Shown here: positions 51,574-63,999 of the stretch, in pieces
Layout: the number at the start of each line of letters is the position of its first letter
Numbering within the stretch: position 1 is the stretch's first letter
Source: Loxodes magnus
Lineage: Eukaryota; Ciliophora; Karyorelictea; Loxodida; Loxodidae
Assembly (NCBI GenBank): GCA_946699065.1
Contig: CAMPDV010002132.1
Coordinates: 1-64,000 of the forward strand
Direction: 5' to 3'
Length of the DNA: 64,000 nucleotides
Program-made: the position numbers and the translations under genes
Notes under the pieces: generated by a model
The model's database searches: none
Seen by the model: only the letters and a program-made list of their open reading frames with translations
Told to the model about the DNA's origin: nothing

Positions 51574-52500
51574 ATCACAAATAAGCATAGTCTAGCTTGA
51601 TCTTAAATTAAAATGTATTAAATAAATATTATTTTTATATTTAAGTTTAATAAATGCTAGTATCAACATTGTATCATTAGGTTTCTTATTCAATTATTTA
51701 GTTGCATAACTTAAATTTTTCTCAGTATCTTTCTAGCTTATCTTTATAATTAAATCTATTTAATTTAATCTCTAATCTATAACTTTATATTGTTGACTTA
51801 TTAGAGTTTTTTAAAGTATTTCATTTTGCTTCAAATAAAAAAGGTAGCTTTGAAGTAAAATTTTAGATAATTATTGAAATAAATGCTAAATAATTAGAAA
51901 TCATGATAGGATAGAAGCGTATAAAGGTAATAATTTAGTTAAATATTAAAAAGTTTACTGATTAGCTTACTATTTGTCTTATAATATTAGCATTAAATAA
52001 TTAACTATTATCAAATAAATTTATATCTGTCTACATTTATTTCCTATTATCTTTTTATTTTAGTTGCTGCTATTTAAAAATCAATTTAAAAGCAAAGTAA
52101 TTATATTTTAGGCTATCATTCTTAAATATTTAGTATTGTAATTCTTAATTTAACTAATGCTTATTTTTAATTTATTACAAGATAAGAACTTTTAGCTTTT
52201 GTTTGCTTGGCAAGAGTTTGCTTATTTTAGTACAATTAACTATTATCTAGCTATAAAATTAGATAAATATAGATAGAATCATTTAAGTGCTTATCACCAT
52301 AACTGTATATTCTTTGCTATATTTTACTTATTAATGAATATATTGTAAATGCCAAATAATAGTTTTAAATATTGATAGAAGAACATTAGAATATCTAATT
52401 AACGCTAAGTTATTACATTTCATAATCAATTCATCTAAGTAAGTTTAGCAAAACAAGTAGCCTAAATCACTAAAATTCAAACCTTTATTATAGAAGATAG
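51574..52500. other. AT-rich intergenic DNA
   Basis: Nothing supported on either strand. Confidence 0.4.
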
Positions 52501-53331
52501 AGAAAGAATGGAGTAAATGATAAAAACTCTACAGTATAGAAAAACATGATTTGATGAATATGTAGTATGACCACTCAACTACCTGAGATACAATAAAAAT
52601 AGAAAAGAAGAAATATGCTACATATTTAGAATAAGAACGAGATGTAATGGGAGTCAGGATTGCTTAAAAGAAAGACACCTAGTCGCGACAAGCAAATGCC
52701 CTTTCTGTAATGATGCAAGAGAAAACGAAAGGTATATCATAGAAAAATGCTCAGAATACAAAGAAAGTAGATAAATATGTATTAGAAAGTTAAGAACAAT
52801 AGGAGTAGAAAGATAAGGAATGGAACTATTTGATATAATATGAGGTACGGCAAAATTCGAAAAATTCATTAGAACCTAAGAAGAGTAAAAAAGAGCTAAA
52901 ACTGACTTGATAATAAAAGATTATATCAAAAACATATTAGAAAAAAGAAAAAAAGGATACTTAGAAAAGAAAATTGAATGAAAAAAAGAAATAGAAAAAG
53001 ATTATAGAGCAGGAAAAGGATAGTTTTTATGAGTTTATAAAAGCTTGATTAAGAAGAAAAGAATTAGAAACGAAAATTAGCAAAGTATGTAAAAAAAATA
53101 ATGGACGCTTGTAACAAAGAATCAATAAAACGTAGATAGATAGAAGACAGAAGAACAAGAGATATTGAAGAAGAAAATGATGAAGATATGGAACTAATAA
53201 GAGAAGAATTTTTATTACCTGAAGGCTTATTTGAAGAAATAGACATGTATTGAAACATTTATTAAAGAGCTGCGCACCAACGAGGTGCTACGCGCTCTAT
53301 AATCAAATTTATTTATTTATTTATTTATTTA
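52500..53331 (+). mobile_element. 5'-truncated LINE, C-terminal part of ORF2
   Basis: Only the last part of ORF2 remains. It has KTWFDEYVVWPLNYLRYNK, a zinc-binding block CPFCNDARENERYIIEKC (the usual His not evident), GMELFDIIWGTAKFEKFI, a Lys-rich region and an acidic end MDACNKESIKRRQIED...LFEEIDMY to TGA 53251-53253. At least two frame changes lie between about 53,000 and 53,190, one at a poly-A run. The hairpin (53,267-53,297) and an AAATTTA(TTTA)n tail to 53,331 close the element. The short intact 3' end and missing 5' end are typical of target-primed reverse transcription. Confidence 0.75.
53267..53331 (+). repeat. Retroelement 3' hairpin with TTTA microsatellite, best copy
   Basis: GAGC/GCTC and GCG/CGC make the base, CACC/GGTG the upper stem and AACGA the loop, with a single T bulge on the 5' side and a CTA bulge on the 3' side. 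CTATAATC then AAATTTATTTATTTATTTATTT follow. Confidence 0.85.
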
Positions 53332-53519
53332 AAATTACCTGCTTATCAATGTAAACCTACATTCTAATTTATTTTTGTTGCTTATCTCTTTTAAATCTAT
53401 TTGTTAGCTCCTGCTTTTATAAGGATGTAACTTTTATATGGTGATTTATAATTCTAGTTTTAATGAAAATCATCATAAAAGTCTTTATTAATTAATTAAC
53501 TTCAAATAAAGTTTGTCTT

Positions 53520-54215
53520 ACGGCTAGAAGCTTGAAAACTTTTTAAAGCTCTCTAGTATCTCTATTTTCTAGTAATACTCAAGCTCCTGTTTAGTTATTC
53601 TTGTTTTTTTCAACGGATCTTCCTATCACTCGATGGAAAGAAAATCGTTACCTTGTGTCAAATCGATTTCCAGATTGCTCTTCTTATTTTCTCTTACTAC
53701 GGACATTTTCGTCATAGATACTATAGACTTTGCAAATTTTTCAAAGTTTTCGAATTAATTTTGGTTTTATTTGTGCTTGCTTTTTTCTCTGTTTTCATTG
53801 AAATATAACTACTCTATTAGTATTCTTGTCAGAATTATTCTTGTTTTCTTTCAATTTCTGTGTTAAATTAATCTTGCCTTACCCAGTTTTTATCTTCTTA
53901 TTCTTGAAAAATTTAAATGTCATTTTCCATTTGAACTCTTTCTTTTAGCATTTGTTGTCATGTGATGTTTTTATGTTGTCTGCCTAAGTGAGGATCTTGA
54001 TCTTTAATGTGTTCTCAATTTTTTTTAATTGCATTTTATCTTCTTCCAATATTCAGACACTTATTGGCAATGTTCAAATTAGTTTCAGCATCTAAGTTGA
54101 ATTCATGTTTTTTATTGTTTGCTCATTTAAAACAGTTCAATATGCTCCAGCATTAAAGCGTCTTATTTCCGGCTGTTTAATTAGTGGGTTTTTTTATTTT
54201 TTTAGCGGAATTTCA
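53520..54215 (-). mobile_element. Coiled-coil ORF1-like remnant (copy f)
   Basis: The minus strand reads KQPEIRRFNAGAYWTVLNEQ, then in a second frame DPHLGRQHKNITWQQMLKER and a long Gln/Glu coiled coil. No intact knuckle is seen. It resembles the other ORF1 copies in layout and position next to a LINE end, but homology is not proven. Confidence 0.35.
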
Positions 54216-55049
54216 GTGTCTCCCGCCTATCTTTATTTTCTCTTTTCAGACGGTGAATCATAAGAATGCCATGCTATGGAGGTTTTTATAGCCCACTTTT
54301 ACTCTATACCTTAACTTTCTTGTGTTACTCCTATCAAGAGAAATAAAGCTTAAAGAGCTTCCATTTTTTTGAAAATAAGAAAAGTCCGAATAACGATGAA
54401 ATTGACATAGTTTTTGACGCTTTAAAAGTAAAATTTTTGAATTTATTAGCTTTTTAATTAATTTAAACACAATAGGTATAGATATGCTGCATTCATATGT
54501 GGTAATAAAGTACATAGGAATAGATAGCTCACATAGTTATAACAATTGATTGCGAAAAGGTAAAAGAAGAATAAATTTATTCATAAATTTAGGATTTTTC
54601 TTTATGGTTTATAAATCCTGGTAAAAATATTGATTTTACTATAATTTTTAAATATAGAATACTATTAAAGATATTTAATAAATAACTGAAATAAGGACAA
54701 CATGTCAATTATATAAGTTTAATACTTTATTTTTGATCAATTTTATATTTTAGAGTTAAAAGATTGATAAAAGATGATAAGCCACTAATAAGCTATTATA
54801 TCTCATATAAATATACTTAGATAATTCTTAATTTAAATATATTGAAATTATCATAGCTTTAATATCCTAAGTTTAAATATAAGCAAGAATAACTAAAACT
54901 CTTGCTATATAGCAAAAGATTTTAAATTATCTAATTGCTCAATTAAAATAGGGAATACATTAAAATACTAAATAATAATTTTAATTTAAATTAGTGTTTT
55001 ATTTAATTCTAATTAAATATTTATATTTTTATTAAAATAATCTTTAATC
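54216..55049. other. AT-rich spacer
   Basis: Nothing supported. The right end is the 3' flank of the third ART gene and shows only weak resemblance to the flank at 33,000-33,200, so the duplication appears to end near the stop codons. Confidence 0.35.
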
Positions 55050-58000
55050 TCAGGGTACTAAATCACTTAAATCCCATAATTCCCAATTCTTATTATCCAA
55101 AGCAAGTTTCATTTAAATAGTTTTGGTTTTTATATTTTCTTCATACTTTATATCAGTTATTACTAAAACCGAAAAAGGAGGAATAAGAATTTCTTCTTCT
55201 ATAGAAAAATATGAAAGATGCTATATCGAAGCTGCGTTAAAGCAGTGCTTAGGAATTTAAATTTGAAGAAGTGTTTTAACATCTTTATATTCTTCAATCC
55301 TATTTATAGCTACTTATTTGCTTTTAGAGCAGGCTAAATATGTAGATACTCTAAAAGGATGAAAAAGATTTTTATTTTCGAAGCACAAATCACTTTTAAT
55401 ACCTCTTCAAACAGTTTAATCATTTTTGTTTAAAATTGTTCCGTCATCAACAATATACCTATTCATAGTTCTCATTCAAGGCAACATACCACTTATATTT
55501 TTCTTAGAAGTTTATATATCAGGAAAATTTTGAGGTATATTTTTTTCTTTGTCGTGCAAAGTGAGACTAATTAAACTTAATGTACATTTCTAATAAAATT
55601 TTGGACTTTCTCTAGTCCATAAATGAATACTTGCTAGTTTGCATAAGCAAAGATCACAGTATAATTAATATTCTTCTTTATTTTTGAAAAAATTAAAGGC
55701 TTCTTATCAAACTCTTTCTGCTTCAACTTTTAATGATTATTCTCCCCACACTATTTTTTATAATCCTTCTCTTATTTATGCTTCTGTTTGGACTCTAGTG
55801 TATTTTTTATACTCTTACATGTAAAAATGCTAATAATTTTAAGCATGGCAAATAAAAATTTTTCTATCATCCATAACTTGATTTTAATTTACAGCTTAAA
55901 TTACTCCTTCTTCAAGAGGTTCTTCTATTATAACGTATCTATTCTTTTTTTCATAGTATTCTAATTACTCAGTACGTTTCTAATAGAAGAAAATACTTTA
56001 TTATAATAGCTTAGGCTTTTGCGATTGCTTTACTAATGAGTCATTTACGTGATATCATTCTCCATATTCTTTAATATATGTCATATAATAGTTATTTTTT
56101 GATCCATTAAGCCAAGTTATCACACCATATAGATCATAATTACTTTTATCTTGCTACATATTTTAAGCATATCTACTCATGTCTAAACTATCTTATATAT
56201 CCTTTATTTTTACTAGATCTTAGTCAATAAAATGAAAATTTCTTTGTTCTCCCTTTGTATATAATATCAAGATCTCAGGAGTTTTTTATATCTTCAAAGA
56301 TTTTTAACCATTTTTATTGCATTTATTACAAGAATAGTCGATTTCTTTATAGAATTAATCTATGCATTCTTCAAGAGTTACTGATTTCAATTATATTTAG
56401 AAATCCTATTAAGAAATAGTGCTAGTATTTATTTAATAAATCTAGTTTATTTCATTAAGTTACTCTATATCATTTGTTTTATTTTAAAACATCAGTTTTA
56501 TTTCGAATTCACTTTAAGTGAGAAGACGTTCGACTGTTCATGACTAATCATACTATTCTAGATTCCAACTAAAAGAACCAAACTCTTTAGCTAATTATTA
56601 TTATAACTGCGTTAATGTTTCTTACTTGTTAACGTGAATTATTCTAGCAGTTGCTAGTTTACTCGAGTTGTTATAAGATCTTTAATTTATCTACTATGAT
56701 TGGATAGGTTTTTGCAAAAATTAAATGAAAGTTGTATAGAATTTTTAATTTTGAGGTAAGGCGGCATAAGCATATATTTATTAGTTCATATTTTAATTTA
56801 AGTCTTCATTTAAGCTAACTTCTTAATTTTATCTTTCCCATATTTTAAAAATTATGTACTTAGTTCCAGTACTTTCAACCATTAATTTTTAAAGATCACT
56901 AAATTTACTATTAGCTCTTATAATAAAGCTGAACTCTTACATTTGACTTTTTAAGTTTTCAGGAACGAGTATAACTTTTAACAAATACTTATCCTGTACA
57001 TTCTTGAAAACATTTTTCATCACTCTTTAATCGAATTGTTATAAGTTTTGTTGTAATTGAGATTAGCTTCTTTATACACTTTCTTTATAAAGAAATTCTA
57101 GTTCGATAATTTAAAATTATTCAAAGCCTTATACATCTTCTTCTTGATAATTGTAATTTTCCTTGTGCCATCCTCTAAATAAATTAGAAATCATTATTTT
57201 TTAAATTGGATTATTTTATTTTCGCTATTAGGAATTTCCAGTCGTTTGCTGTTCTATTTCTTTTATGATCTCGATATCAGGATTGCTGTTACTTAAACTT
57301 TCATATAATTAAAGTAAAAATTAGCTAGTAAAATCAGCTTAAAAGTCTTAACTTCGGGTTTCGTTTTAAAAATTGTATTACAAGGATTGTAAATATTAAG
57401 TGATAGACTTTTACTCAATCTCTCTTTTGACAAAATTTTAAATAATATTTGCTAAACTTTCTACTTTTTATTTGTTGGATGCGTCTAAGACTACATCTTA
57501 TTATCATTCACAAAAGCGAAAATATGATCTGAATAATACTGAGAATACTAAACATTTCAAAAGTTGCAAAGGGTAGAAGTCTTAATTTCTAAACTAATTT
57601 TCATTTACCTAATATAAGATTTTTCTTTCAAAGAGTAATTGAATTTCTTCTTAGATATTAATTTGAACTTCCTACTACTGCCCTTAAACTTATTTATTTT
57701 GCTTATTTATCTACATTTATTTTTATTCTTATCAATCCTTATACTAAGCCTATAATTCTTACGTTTTTACAACTTAGTATTTTTATTTCTCTTATTTAAT
57801 TTATTGCTTTAATTTTTATTTTAGGTCTATTTTTTATTATTGATAGTTTATTAATTCACCTTTATTAGAACTTATTTTATTCTATGCGAATAAACTTTCT
57901 ATTTTACTCCTACAACAATATTTTTATGATAACGGTTATGGTTATGGTTACGGTATAATTTTTACAGGTGGCTCAATATACTTTTGAGTTATTTTTGGAG

Positions 58001-58199
58001 GAGTGTCTGGTATATTTTTTATGCATGGAAAGCACATACAACAATTACAATTTTTCTTTATTTTTGGAGGAGTGTCTGGTATATTTTTGATGCATGGAAA
58101 GCACATACAACAATTACAATTTTTCTTTATTTTTTTTCTTAGATTAAAGCAACAAGTAGTTTCATCTTATTTCTTTGTCAGAGAGCAACAAGTTCCCAT
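55050..58199 (-). CDS. Long pseudo-USP / ADP-ribosyltransferase fusion protein, paralog (1,049 aa)
   Basis: ATG 58199 gives MGTCCSLTKKQ, again a myristoylation-type start. It is followed by a Cys-rich 23-aa unit present twice (KKNCNCCMCFPCIKNIPDTP). The USP-like part repeats the changes of the first copy: QDFYPLQLLKCLVF at the Cys box (Phe for Cys) and GSKNNYYMTYI / EWYHVNDSLV at the His box (Tyr for His). The finger Cys after LFRGWHKEN is also lost. The ART domain has TVWRG (R932), STYLACSKSKQ and EEEILIPPF with an intact ExE (E1001, E1003). TGA stop at 55050-55052 aligns with that of the other copies. The frame is open throughout, and differences are mostly substitutions, so it is probably a functional gene rather than debris. 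Confidence 0.87.
57992..58129 (-). repeat. 69-nt in-frame tandem duplication of the Cys-rich unit
   Basis: Two copies with a 69-nt period (landmark TTGGAGGAGTGTCTGG at 57,995 and 58,064) differ at about one base. Each encodes NCNCCMCFPCIKNIPDTPP, doubling the number of possible palmitoylation or metal-binding cysteines. Confidence 0.9.
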
Positions 58200-58258
58200 T
58201 TGCTCAGTAAGTTGATTATATAAAATAGAAAAAAAATTCCTTATATACTAGTAATATC

Positions 58259-58279
58259 CATAATTAGATATTTTTATGA
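58259..58279 (-). promoter_or_regulatory. Conserved upstream motif of the ART genes (copy 3)
   Basis: The minus strand reads CATAAAAATATCTAATTATGG about 60 nt upstream of ATG 58199. The last bases differ from the other two copies. Confidence 0.45.
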
Positions 58280-61200
58280 AAATAGAAAGGTTTAATGAGA
58301 GTTTAATTTAAATGTTATTTTCATAATTATTAATTAATTAAATTCTAGGCTTTTGCATTAAATAGCCTAAATATCCTATTTTTTATTTTATAATTCACAT
58401 TTTTTCTCTTAAACTGACTAGCATTTTATAAATTATGAGAAGAGAGTCTGTGATTATGATTTAAGCATTAAATTAAAATTAATTTATTTAAATTATTCAT
58501 AAAGTTCCAATATTTGATAAAGGGAATTTATTTCTATTAAGTTTAACTTTTGCTGATTAAGATATTTTTATGAATCAAGCATTTCTAATTAAATAAATAA
58601 TTAGCATTGAATCATTAGATATCTTTATTTTGAAATATCTTAAATGAGTTATAAAGTTTTATTACTAAAAGAAGGAATGACTGAATACATTTCAGATATG
58701 CTTTGTTTTGGCTTTATTAAGAGAAACATTAATGAATAGTGATAGAATCCTTGAAAGTATAATAGTATGTTTGTATACTTATTTTATGATTATTCAATCC
58801 TAGAATAACCATTTAAGTTACTCATTCCTTCTACAAAGCTTTTGACTTAAAGAAATAGTTAGCTTATCATTGATTGTTTAGACTGCTTGAATAAACATCT
58901 ATTGATTAAATAATAAATATATCTAGCTAATTAACTAGCCATTAAATAGCAGAATCATCTAATAATTAGTCTTTAGTCAGGCTATTAAGTATTCTATTAT
59001 GAAGGATGTATTAAAAGACTGGATAATGCTAGATTAAATGTAATAATTTAGAAGGCTTATATATTAAAGTTAGGCAAAGCTTTTGATTGAATGATACTAA
59101 TTAATAAAAACTAATGAGATATAATTAAAAAGATTTAGGATACATACAGTTCTTTCTAATAATTTAGCAATATTTTCTCTGTTAAATAATAAAAATTAAT
59201 AAGTTATTTTAACTTTCTCTTTTCTCTTAAAAGAGAATATGCATAGCATTTTTATATTCGGTACTTTCTATTACGTCATTTTAGATTTATAATTGTTTTA
59301 ATTTCAAGAATTTTATTAATAATAAGTTCTCAGATTAGAATTAAGGAATTCTAAAAGCATTTTAGATTTTTCTTATTTAAGCTTATAATCAATCTTTTTA
59401 CTAATAAACTATAAATCCGCTTCGCTTAATATCTTTCGATTCCATTTTAGCTTCCTGTTATTAAACATTGTTCCTACTTGCAATACCATCCAGTCCTTAA
59501 TTTTAATTTATCTACATTTCTGATTTAATTACAACTAAAGATTGTTGATAATGATAGTAGTATTTGCTTTTTTCATTTGATAGCATATTAACTTTAATTT
59601 AACCACTAGCAGTCTATTTTTAAAGTTTACTCTAATTTAATATAGAATATCAAATTTTCTAAGAAAACAGATCAACTAGATAAACCAACTTAGTCAGGTA
59701 TTTATAAATGAGATAAAGTAAAAAGCTCCCTTAAACGAATAATTTAGGATATTGAAGAAAGGTAAAATTTGTATATTTTCAATAAACAGCTAAAGCTCTT
59801 TTTTCTTAAGTCATAAAGCACACATGCAAGAACATATAGCAAAGCATATTTGAATATTTCTTAAAAAAGAAATTATTTTAGTTAGCCTACTAAGAGTTAA
59901 ATTTTTTGCTTAATAAAAGCAAAGAAGAAAATATAAATCTTGCTATAGTTCTATTAACTAGCCATGGAAATTGCTATTTATCTGTAACTAATTAAATTTT
60001 CTTAAAGAACAGCATTAAAATCTTAGCTTTTGGATAATTCAAAAAGAATTGAAAAGCAAAACAGAATAGATATTATTTTAAGAGATATCAGTATCTGCCT
60101 TTTATGAATTTTCATTATATTTAAGAATATAAAGCTAGATAGCTATAAAGTTACTATTTATAGTAAATTATATATTTTAATTTAAGATTGAAATAGAGAA
60201 GATTCTAGCAATGCAAGCAAAGAATTTCATTATACATAAATTGCAAAATAACTTTTATTTTATATCTCTTTATACATTATTTAAAACTAAATAAAACAAA
60301 AGGAAATTATTTGTATAAAGGCTTTAAAATCAATCTACCTAAAGCTATATAAATGATATTTGTTTATATGAACCTATTAGTAAGTAACACTATTAGTTAA
60401 TTTAATAATAAAGATATAAAGCAACTGAATAGTAACTAGTCAGATTTAAGCAATATAATTAGAATTACGATTACCATGATAAATCTTTATTTAAGCATAT
60501 CTAAATCTAAGGTAAAAACTCTATTTTTCTAAATAGTTAGCAATGAAGATGATATTATAAATATAAAAGTTAGTTTTAAATAGTTATTTAATTCTAGAGG
60601 CTAATAACAATCTGCAAGGACTTGTGAGAATTTCTTATATGAATCTTTATTTAGATAACTTAGCTTTATAAAAAGATAAAAGATTTCTTTAAAAATATAA
60701 GCATAGCAATATCTGTGACTATATGAAAATATTATAGCCGGAGTAAAATAAGTTTTAGTTTTGATTACTAATTAAGTTTCCTGACTAAGTTAACTTATCA
60801 ATGATATTTATTCTGAATTAGCAATAAATAAATTTTCATAATGCTTAGATAATTTAATGCTTATACTTTGGAAATTGCTAAAGAATGTGATTCAATTATC
60901 TTCTAAATTTAAAATCCAAAAATAATAGAAATAATCTAAATTTATTAAATTTTCTTAAGAAATCTTTACTATTAAGACACTTTTCCTAAATAATTTATAT
61001 AGTTACTTATATCAGTTTAATTTCTATCTTTAGCAATATTTGTTATAATATTAGTAATTTTAAATTCTAAAGCTAGTATAAATAGAGATCGTTATTTAAA
61101 CTATTAAGAAGAATCTAGCCCTATTTCTTTAAATATTTATAATAAGCTTATATTTATTTAGCTAGATTTATAAATTTAACTATATAATGCATAGCTCTTT

Positions 61201-61739
61201 ATTTCTTATTTAGTCGATATAATTTTAGTTTAATTTATCCTATAGTTCAATTATTTCCTTCGTTGATTGTATTGCTTAGTTCTTAAATTTTTATATATCA
61301 ATGCAAAATCTAGGGCTAGCTATTTTTTTAGGTATGTTCAGATTAAAAAATCTTAGACAAGTCTTATAGAATGTAATGCTTGAAAATGTTTAGATCGTAA
61401 ATTAAAATATAATGAATTAAATCTAAATTATAAAATCTATTGCTTAAACTTAAATATATTGGGTAAATAATTATGCATACAAGACTTATTTCTCATGCTT
61501 TTTTAGCCTTTATTTTCTTCTGGAAAAGTAGCTATTCCTTGCAAAAATTACTATTTTATTTTAATAAAGTAACAGTGTTTCTTTAGTTACTTTAGATATT
61601 TTCCGCAAGTTAAGGCTTAAAATTCTTATTCCACATGATAATTTAGATCAATTGAGTGCTTAGCTTATTCTTCCTTTTTTCAATTTTTATCATCAAAATA
61701 CGTTGAAGGAAGCAATTTAATATGGAATTACTATAAATA
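58280..61739. other. Upstream flank of the third ART gene and AT-rich DNA
   Basis: Up to about 60,960 this is the right copy of the segmental duplication. Beyond it no gene or repeat is supported. Confidence 0.4.
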
Positions 61740-61928
61740 ATGATAAACGTGAGCGAAAGGTATAAAAATTTTAACATTGAGTTAAAGAAGAAATAGTTCA
61801 CTAAATTTAAATATGAAGAAGATTTGTAAGCTTCATGTACTTTGATAATGAAAGCTTAATCACAAAATAATGAATTGGAAAATAAAATAAAAACAGCAAA
61901 TTTAAATAAAAAATGTATAAATGTGTGA
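61740..61928 (+). CDS. Small charged ORF (62 aa)
   Basis: ATG 61740 gives MINVSERYKNFNIELKKKQF and KYEEDLQASC, ending in TGA 61926-61928. Lys/Glu-rich and helical. It may be the first exon of something longer. No family recognised. Confidence 0.25.
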
Positions 61929-62771
61929 AACTAGTATAATAGACTTCTCTTACTTATTTATCCTTAAATTTAAAAATCAAATATTCTTTATTTCAAAATA
62001 CCTTAAAGAACAGGATATCTATCTTAATTAAAGTTATTTTTTATTATAACTATAATATAAGAAATGCTGAATATCTGCAAGTTTTTCATATAAGAAAAGA
62101 AAATTTTAGGATAGACTAAATTCAAGATAAATTACTAGAGTAAATAAATAAAATCTGAAAATCCCTAAAATTAAATCATGGTGGATTGATAACTTTTTTA
62201 AATCTAAGGATGAATTAATTTGATCTAAATTTTACTATGCTTCGAAGTCTTTTAATTCTACCTATAAATAAAATTAATAGATTTTATTTAAAGAAAATTA
62301 ATTAAAATTAAGATAAAAGAAGGAATAGAGCATAATAAGATTTGACCATAATTATAGGATATTGCTATTAGCATTTCACTATATTAGTAGACTTTAAGAT
62401 ACTATCTTTATTTACTAAAAATATTTTCTAAATAACAAATTAGATTATAAAACTTTCAGTCTTGCTAGTTAATTATTTTCTAATCTAGTTATAAGTTATA
62501 TCAAATGCAACTTATATTTATTAAAGCATTAATAACTATATTATTTCTAACTATTTTAAATTATAGCAATGAAATATAACTAATGTATAAAAGCTATTAT
62601 ATACTGAAATATTCTTTTATTTTGCTTTTCCTCAAATTTATTTTTTCCCCATGAAAGAAATCATAAAAGTGTATTTCATCTTTTATAAAATCAAGCAGTA
62701 TGATAAATTTTTAGGAACCTAAATTAAATAAATATTATTTTTTCAGTTTTCTCGTTAATTTATCCTGCTCA
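61929..62771. other. AT-rich intergenic DNA
   Basis: Nothing supported. Confidence 0.35.
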
Positions 62772-62909
62772 TCACGTCAGTCTAATTAATTCTTCTTTAA
62801 TTATAATATCCAAATCTTCATCTTGCTAATTTAATAGTGAAAAGAAATGTTCAGAACTTCAATTTTATTTTAGATATAATCAATTTAAAATCTCCCTAGC
62901 TCATATCAT
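62772..62909 (-). CDS. Small ORF ending in a TGA TGA pair (45 aa)
   Basis: ATG 62909 (MIWAREILNWLYLKQNWSS, several Trp as TGA) continues EHFFSLLNQQDEDLDIIIKE and stops at two consecutive TGA codons. The acidic C-terminus looks protein-like. It could be the last exon of a longer gene. No family recognised. Confidence 0.3.
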
Positions 62910-63105
62910 ACTAGAAAGATATAGTTAGGTGGAATATTAATTAGCTGCTATTAGAAAAGAAATATCTAGTACTTTAAAAATAAAATAATAGAACCATCAA
63001 TTTTAATTTAAGTTACAAATGTACAATTAAAAAGTTCTTTAAACTTAATTTTAACTTATAAAATCTAAAAATTAGAAAGTAAATTAATATAAGTCATTGC
63101 TATTG

Positions 63106-63999
63106 TCATCTCTTTATGAGCCAATACAAGTAAGAAAATAATAAAATAAAAATACTCAGAAATAGTAATACTATTTGTTCATTCATTTTGTTATTTCGCT
63201 CATTTGTATTTTGTTCTTTTGTTCTTTTTTATTTTTTTCTAAAAGAATTAATGCTATCCTATCTAGAACTAGTTTTAGAATCACTACTTTAGTTTTCGTT
63301 TGATTGACTTTCCTCACTTATTATATCAAGAGTTGATGTTGCTAATTTTGGTAATTTGGAATTAGAAATTGAAACACTTTTGTAGGGGTTTTCTTATTTT
63401 TCTATATTCCCATATTTTCTGCTTAAATTAATTTCACTTAAAGTTTTGTAAATTTTAAAGAATTTCTTTTGAGCTCCTTTCCTCAAAATTTAGTTTTTAT
63501 CTAAAATAGATTTGACAGATTTCGATCTTCTTTTCGAATTTAAACCTAGAGTGCTTTTTTAAATATTATCTTATTTAAAAACAGGCTTCGATAGTTATTT
63601 TTTTTATTGTTTATTCTCCTAAATTAGTTAAGCTGAAGCTTTATCATATGCAAAAGCATTAATTGCAGATTAACTTTTCCCATCACCTGCACTTTTTTGC
63701 TTTTTATATATTTTCTAGTTTTTTATAAAAATCTAAAAAGATTTTTCTTGCTACTTTTTTCTCATTAGGGCTTTTAAATCTCCTCTCATAGGTTATTAAA
63801 TATCTTTGACTTACACCAGGAAATCTTCATTCTATATAGAGTTGTTTATTGCGATTAGCTTCCTTACTCTTAAATGTTTTAAAGCTTATGGGAGTGCTTT
63901 ATCTAAATTTAAATTACACTCATTGATACCTTTCTATCTATGATCTACATTTACACCGCATTAATCCTTAGCTGTACTATTAGAATTCTACAAGTCATA
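63106..63999 (-). CDS. C-terminal part of a tail-anchored protein (at least 297 aa)
   Basis: The frame enters from the right edge and is free of TGA for 297 codons to TGA 63106-63108. It begins in a folded-looking part (INECNLNLDKALPQALKHLR, QPMRGDLKALMRKKQQEK), passes through basic and Ser-rich linker (NSKRRSKSVKSILDK, SEESQSNENQSSDSK), and ends with a hydrophobic stretch IVLLFLSIFILLFSYLYWL four residues before the end (LIKR). That is a C-terminal transmembrane anchor with the bulk in the cytosol. No family recognised from this part; the N-terminal domain lies outside the window. Confidence 0.7.

Larger units (their letters stand above)
55050..60960. repeat. Segmental duplication, right copy
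   Basis: Partner of 33,205-39,800 in the same orientation. The coding part is best conserved. The upstream 2.8 kb is shorter than in the left copy and has drifted. The right limit is approximate. Confidence 0.7.

Noticed and set aside
52654-54515. Several minus-strand frames of 60-85 codons
   Set aside because: Those within 52.6-53.3 kb are antisense to the truncated LINE. The frame at 54,258-54,515 has no supporting composition or context.
57925-57955. TTATGG hexamer run
   Set aside because: It is coding in the third ART gene (a Pro-Gln run), not an independent microsatellite.
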